Source of the DNA: an uncultured Opitutales bacterium
Lineage (GTDB): Bacteria; Verrucomicrobiota; Verrucomicrobiia; Opitutales; Seribacteraceae
NCBI GenBank assembly: GCA_943789375.1
Contig: CALSTX010000004.1
Coordinates: forward strand, 189,001-253,000
DNA: 64,000 nucleotides
Direction: 5' to 3'
Positions 61,048 to 64,000 of this stretch are shown here, piece after piece. Below the pieces are notes generated by a model. That model saw only the letters and a list, made by a program, of their open reading frames with translations. It searched no databases and was not told where the DNA came from. Within the stretch, counting starts at the first letter, position 1, and every line of letters begins with the position of its first letter. The translations under genes were made by a program, and so were the position numbers.

Positions 61048-62586
61048 ATGAATACCAAACAGCAAAACCTTGAATCACTGAAAGATATCCATCAAAGATT
61101 TTCAGAAACGGTAAGTTTGAACAGATTAACAGGAAATGATCCACGAGCCGAAGTAAATGTAGCAAGTGCTGAGGTGACCTCTTTGGTTACAGATAGTCGA
61201 AGGGTTACCCCGGGTTCTGCCTTTTTTGCCATTCGTGGATTAAGAGCTAATGGGGAGGAATTTATTGGTGAGGCTATTCAGCGGGGTGCACAAGTTTTAG
61301 TGGGTGAAGACCTTAATTTGAATGCACACCCGGGAGTTGCAAAAGTACAAGTTGCAGACTCCCGAAAAGCTTTAGCTGAAATGGCTAGAAGGTATCATGG
61401 TTATCCAGACAAAAGTATTAAATTAGTTGGTATAACAGGTACAAACGGAAAAACAACGGTTTCAACTTTAACGCGTCATTTACTCGAAGAATCAGGCAGA
61501 CCTGTTGGCTTGATTGGAACCGTGAAATATCATCTCGGTGATCGGGAGCTTCCCTCCTTTAGGACTACCCCTGAAGCTTCAGATCTATATCCCATGCTGA
61601 GAAGTATGTTGGCAGGAGGATGTTCTGAGGCGGTGATGGAAGTAAGTTCCCATGGAATCCATCAATCTCGGGTGGCTGGCATGGAAATGGAAGTGGTCAC
61701 CTTTCTCAATCTAACTCGTGATCATTTAGATTATCATAGTAATATGGAGTCTTACTTCAGGGAAAAAAGAAAAATTTTTAATGGTGAAAATGGAAAATTA
61801 CCGAAGGTTGCCATAATCAATGGAGATTGTCCGTATGGTAAACGACTGTTAGAAGAGTTACCCCCACAAGTTCGGGTTTTATCATTTGGTCTGGAGGAAA
61901 ATAATTTATTTCGTGCCAAGAATATTAATTTAGAATCAACGGGAACCGAATTTCTTTTGGAATCTCCGGAAGGATCAATGGTTATCAAAAGCCCATTGCT
62001 TGGTAGATACAATGTTATGAATTTGCTTGCAGCACTTTCAATTTTACACGCAATGGGAAGATCGATACCTGATTCAATCAGGAAAATTGGAGCCTTTGAA
62101 GGCGTGGACGGAAGAATGGAAACCGTTGATGATGGTCAGTCCTATAATGTCGTCGTTGACTACGCTCACACACCGGACGCGTTACGCAATGCATTGGGTA
62201 TGCTGAGAGAGTGCACCGAAGGGAAATTGCATCTTGTTTTTGGATGTGGAGGAGATCGGGATAAAGGAAAACGCTTGGAGATGACAAGAGTTGCCTGTGC
62301 AGGTGCGGACCGAGTATGGGCTACTGCAGATAATCCACGAACTGAATCACTTGAGGGTATATTTAAAGATATGCGAAAAGGTCAGACACGAGGTGCCAAA
62401 ATTTCATTTATTGATGATCGACGCAGAGCGATAAGCCTTGCCCTGGATCACGCAAAACCAGGTGATTGTGTATTGATTGCAGGAAAAGGGCACGAATGTT
62501 TCCAGGAAGTCCAATATACCGCCATTCCCTTTGACGATAGAAAAGTGGCCAAGGAACTCATTCAAGTGAAATCATTGACCTGTTAA
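61048..62586 (+). CDS. murE: UDP-MurNAc-L-Ala-D-Glu:meso-diaminopimelate ligase
   Basis: Adds the third amino acid to the peptidoglycan stem. P-loop GITGTNGKTTVSTL, FRTTPEASDLYPM, EVSSHGIHQSRV with the region of the carbamylated lysine downstream, FLNLTRDHLDYH, and VVVDYAHTPDALRNAL. The DNPR motif that selects meso-diaminopimelate is present (TADNPRTES), so a Gram-negative type wall is expected. Length is 512 residues. Its stop shares a base with the murF ATG (TAATG). Confidence 0.96.
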   Translation: MNTKQQNLESLKDIHQRFSETVSLNRLTGNDPRAEVNVASAEVTSLVTDSRRVTPGSAFFAIRGLRANGEEFIGEAIQRGAQVLVGEDLNLNAHPGVAKVQVADSRKALAEMARRYHGYPDKSIKLVGITGTNGKTTVSTLTRHLLEESGRPVGLIGTVKYHLGDRELPSFRTTPEASDLYPMLRSMLAGGCSEAVMEVSSHGIHQSRVAGMEMEVVTFLNLTRDHLDYHSNMESYFREKRKIFNGENGKLPKVAIINGDCPYGKRLLEELPPQVRVLSFGLEENNLFRAKNINLESTGTEFLLESPEGSMVIKSPLLGRYNVMNLLAALSILHAMGRSIPDSIRKIGAFEGVDGRMETVDDGQSYNVVVDYAHTPDALRNALGMLRECTEGKLHLVFGCGGDRDKGKRLEMTRVACAGADRVWATADNPRTESLEGIFKDMRKGQTRGAKISFIDDRRRAISLALDHAKPGDCVLIAGKGHECFQEVQYTAIPFDDRKVAKELIQVKSLTC

Positions 62587-63995
62587 TGCCATTTTTCGTT
62601 CCAGAGCAACTGTCCTCTTGGTCAGGCGGCAAGTGGCATGATTTGCCAAAAAGTCCAGTGCAAGGTTTCTCAATTGATGCAAGAAAACTTTCAGCAGGTG
62701 AGATGTTTGTTGCGATTGAAGCAGAAAGAGATGGGCATGACTTTGTGGAGCAAGCTTTAGAAAACGGAGCATCTTCTGCATTGGTTAATCGTCTACAGTT
62801 AAATATTCCCATTCCACAGCTCTTGGTAGAAAATACACTGAAAGCTTTTCAGGAGATCGCATCAACTCATCGAAATGCCTTTCAAGGACCGATTACTGGA
62901 ATTACTGGAAGTTGTGGGAAAACAACTACCAAAGAGGTGCTTAGTTTATTACTCGGTAGTCATTGTCACCGCACCAAAGGAAATTTAAATAATTATTTAG
63001 GCGTTCCATTAACTCTCTTGGAATTAGATTCCTCTAATGACTCTGGGGTCATTGAAGTCGGAATCAATCAAATTGGAGAAATGTCAGAATTAGCTAGTAT
63101 TTTGTCACCTAATTTGGTGGTTATTACAATGATCGGACTTTCTCATCTTGAAGGGCTTGTTGACCTTGAAACGATTGCATCCGAAAAAGCTAAAATTTTT
63201 GAGGATTCAGAGGTTGTACCAAAAGTAGTGTTTCACCACGAATGCCTTCAATATGAACCGTTTAAGGTTTGGAGGGAAAAAGGAAAGCCCCACGTAATTT
63301 TAATTGAAGGGGAAGTGGATCCTGAAAAGATTTCCTGTGATACCGCTTTTTATGAAATTTGGACTGAAACAAACAAAATAGGGGACTCATGCATGCTACG
63401 GCTTTGGCGGCATGAGTCCCCGGTTCTTGTTACTTCCATACCTGTCGCATCCAGTGGTGTGCATAAAAATATCGCTCTTTCTATACTCGCTGCCTGTGAG
63501 CAGGGAATAAGTCACCAAGCAATTTCTGAACGCCTACCCCAATATCGCCCTTCGACCTTGAGAGCAGCCAGCTTTCAGGGTCGGGGGCGGACCTATTTTG
63601 TTGATTGTTATAATGCTAACCCCTCTTCTATGAAAGATAGCATTGAGTTCTTTTCTTCGAAATTTAAAGGAACCCCCAAGTTATATATTTTGGGGGGAAT
63701 GGAAGAACTTGGTGAGCAGGGAATGATTTTACATGAAGAAGTTGGTTCAACTGCGACAGTGGAGACCACCGATCTTTTTGTAATGATTGGAGAAAAAGCC
63801 TCCTGGTTTGCTCCAGGGCTTATGAGAAGTGGTGCCATGCCGGAACAATTGGTGATTTTAAATGACTTAGACTCTGCCCGCTCTTTGGTCGATGACTTTC
63901 AAGGGTCAGTGTTGCTGAAAGGAAGCAGGTCAAATGGTCTTGAGGAACTATTACCTCCTTGGGCAGTTCAGGAAGAAAAGGTTTTTGGGTGCTAA
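62586..63995 (+). CDS. murF: UDP-MurNAc-tripeptide:D-Ala-D-Ala ligase
   Basis: Adds D-alanyl-D-alanine, completing the pentapeptide precursor. It has an N-terminal uridine-binding domain (FSIDARKLSAGEMFVAI), the ATP P-loop GITGSCGKTTTKEVLSL, KGNLNNYLGVPLTLL, EVGINQIGEMSEL and YNANPSSMKDSIEFF in the C-terminal domain, followed by LGGMEELGEQG. Length is 469 residues. It is translationally coupled to murE; the next dcw gene (mraY by convention) would start beyond the window. Confidence 0.95.
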   Translation: MPFFVPEQLSSWSGGKWHDLPKSPVQGFSIDARKLSAGEMFVAIEAERDGHDFVEQALENGASSALVNRLQLNIPIPQLLVENTLKAFQEIASTHRNAFQGPITGITGSCGKTTTKEVLSLLLGSHCHRTKGNLNNYLGVPLTLLELDSSNDSGVIEVGINQIGEMSELASILSPNLVVITMIGLSHLEGLVDLETIASEKAKIFEDSEVVPKVVFHHECLQYEPFKVWREKGKPHVILIEGEVDPEKISCDTAFYEIWTETNKIGDSCMLRLWRHESPVLVTSIPVASSGVHKNIALSILAACEQGISHQAISERLPQYRPSTLRAASFQGRGRTYFVDCYNANPSSMKDSIEFFSSKFKGTPKLYILGGMEELGEQGMILHEEVGSTATVETTDLFVMIGEKASWFAPGLMRSGAMPEQLVILNDLDSARSLVDDFQGSVLLKGSRSNGLEELLPPWAVQEEKVFGC

Positions 63996-64000
63996 GCTAT

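Overview
The window reads as chromosomal DNA of a Gram-negative bacterium of the PVC superphylum, most likely Verrucomicrobiota (Opitutales/Puniceicoccales-like). This placement is inferred from gene content; no rRNA is present. Pointers are a Chlamydia-type class I ribonucleotide reductase (non-tyrosyl beta subunit, alpha subunit with three ATP-cone modules), meso-diaminopimelate peptidoglycan genes with a full mraZ-rsmH-ftsL-ftsI-murE-murF start of the division/cell-wall cluster, a Kdo transferase (LPS outer membrane), system II cytochrome c biogenesis, a BBP2-type porin and many secreted lipoproteins. No insertion sequence, prophage or CRISPR array was seen.

Layout. 1-6831: aspS (partial, minus), then manC, ruvX, truA, a comF-like gene, accD and folC. 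6832-11811: a 565-bp leader with a tandem NrdR-box pair, then nrdB-nrdA. 11844-16653: gamma carbonic anhydrase, a small hypothetical, a cysJ-like reductase broken by two indels, hspQ, a porin gene with many frame breaks and a coiled-coil secreted protein. 16654-28628: holA, cinA, uvrC, envelope or secreted proteins of unknown function (NPFD repeats, MORN-like repeats), an HtrA protease with an adjacent inactive homologue, and an AI-2E-family permease. 28760-37702: dnaE, rpsU, a two-gene signalling cassette (TPR/Rossmann-like/nucleotide cyclase plus TIR/FGE-like), then lysS. 37744-44158: PH-like membrane protein, ccsA-resB-lipoprotein operon, a frame-broken ychF and tRNA-His. 44805-48610: phnD-phnC-phnE transporter and waaA. 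48691-57167: trpA, miaA, nadK, a membrane pseudokinase, a lipoprotein, a PpiD-like periplasmic protein and tlyA. 57269-63995: MraZ operator and the division/cell-wall cluster up to murF.

The most unusual item is the cassette at 32688-36137. A class III nucleotide cyclase with atypical base-selecting residues sits seven bases from a TIR-domain protein with an intact putative catalytic Glu. This pairing resembles cyclic-nucleotide anti-phage logic (Pycsar-like), but with different sensor and recognition modules. Other departures from family norms are a NrdB with Leu at the radical position, an AccD without its zinc cysteines, a compact UvrC without its cluster cysteines, and an HtrA pseudo-protease pair.

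Caution on quality: three loci (about 13.64-16.1 kb, plus ychF at 42.8-43.95 kb) carry many single-base indels while the encoded protein is otherwise well conserved in alternating frames. Local consensus error is at least as likely as real gene decay there.
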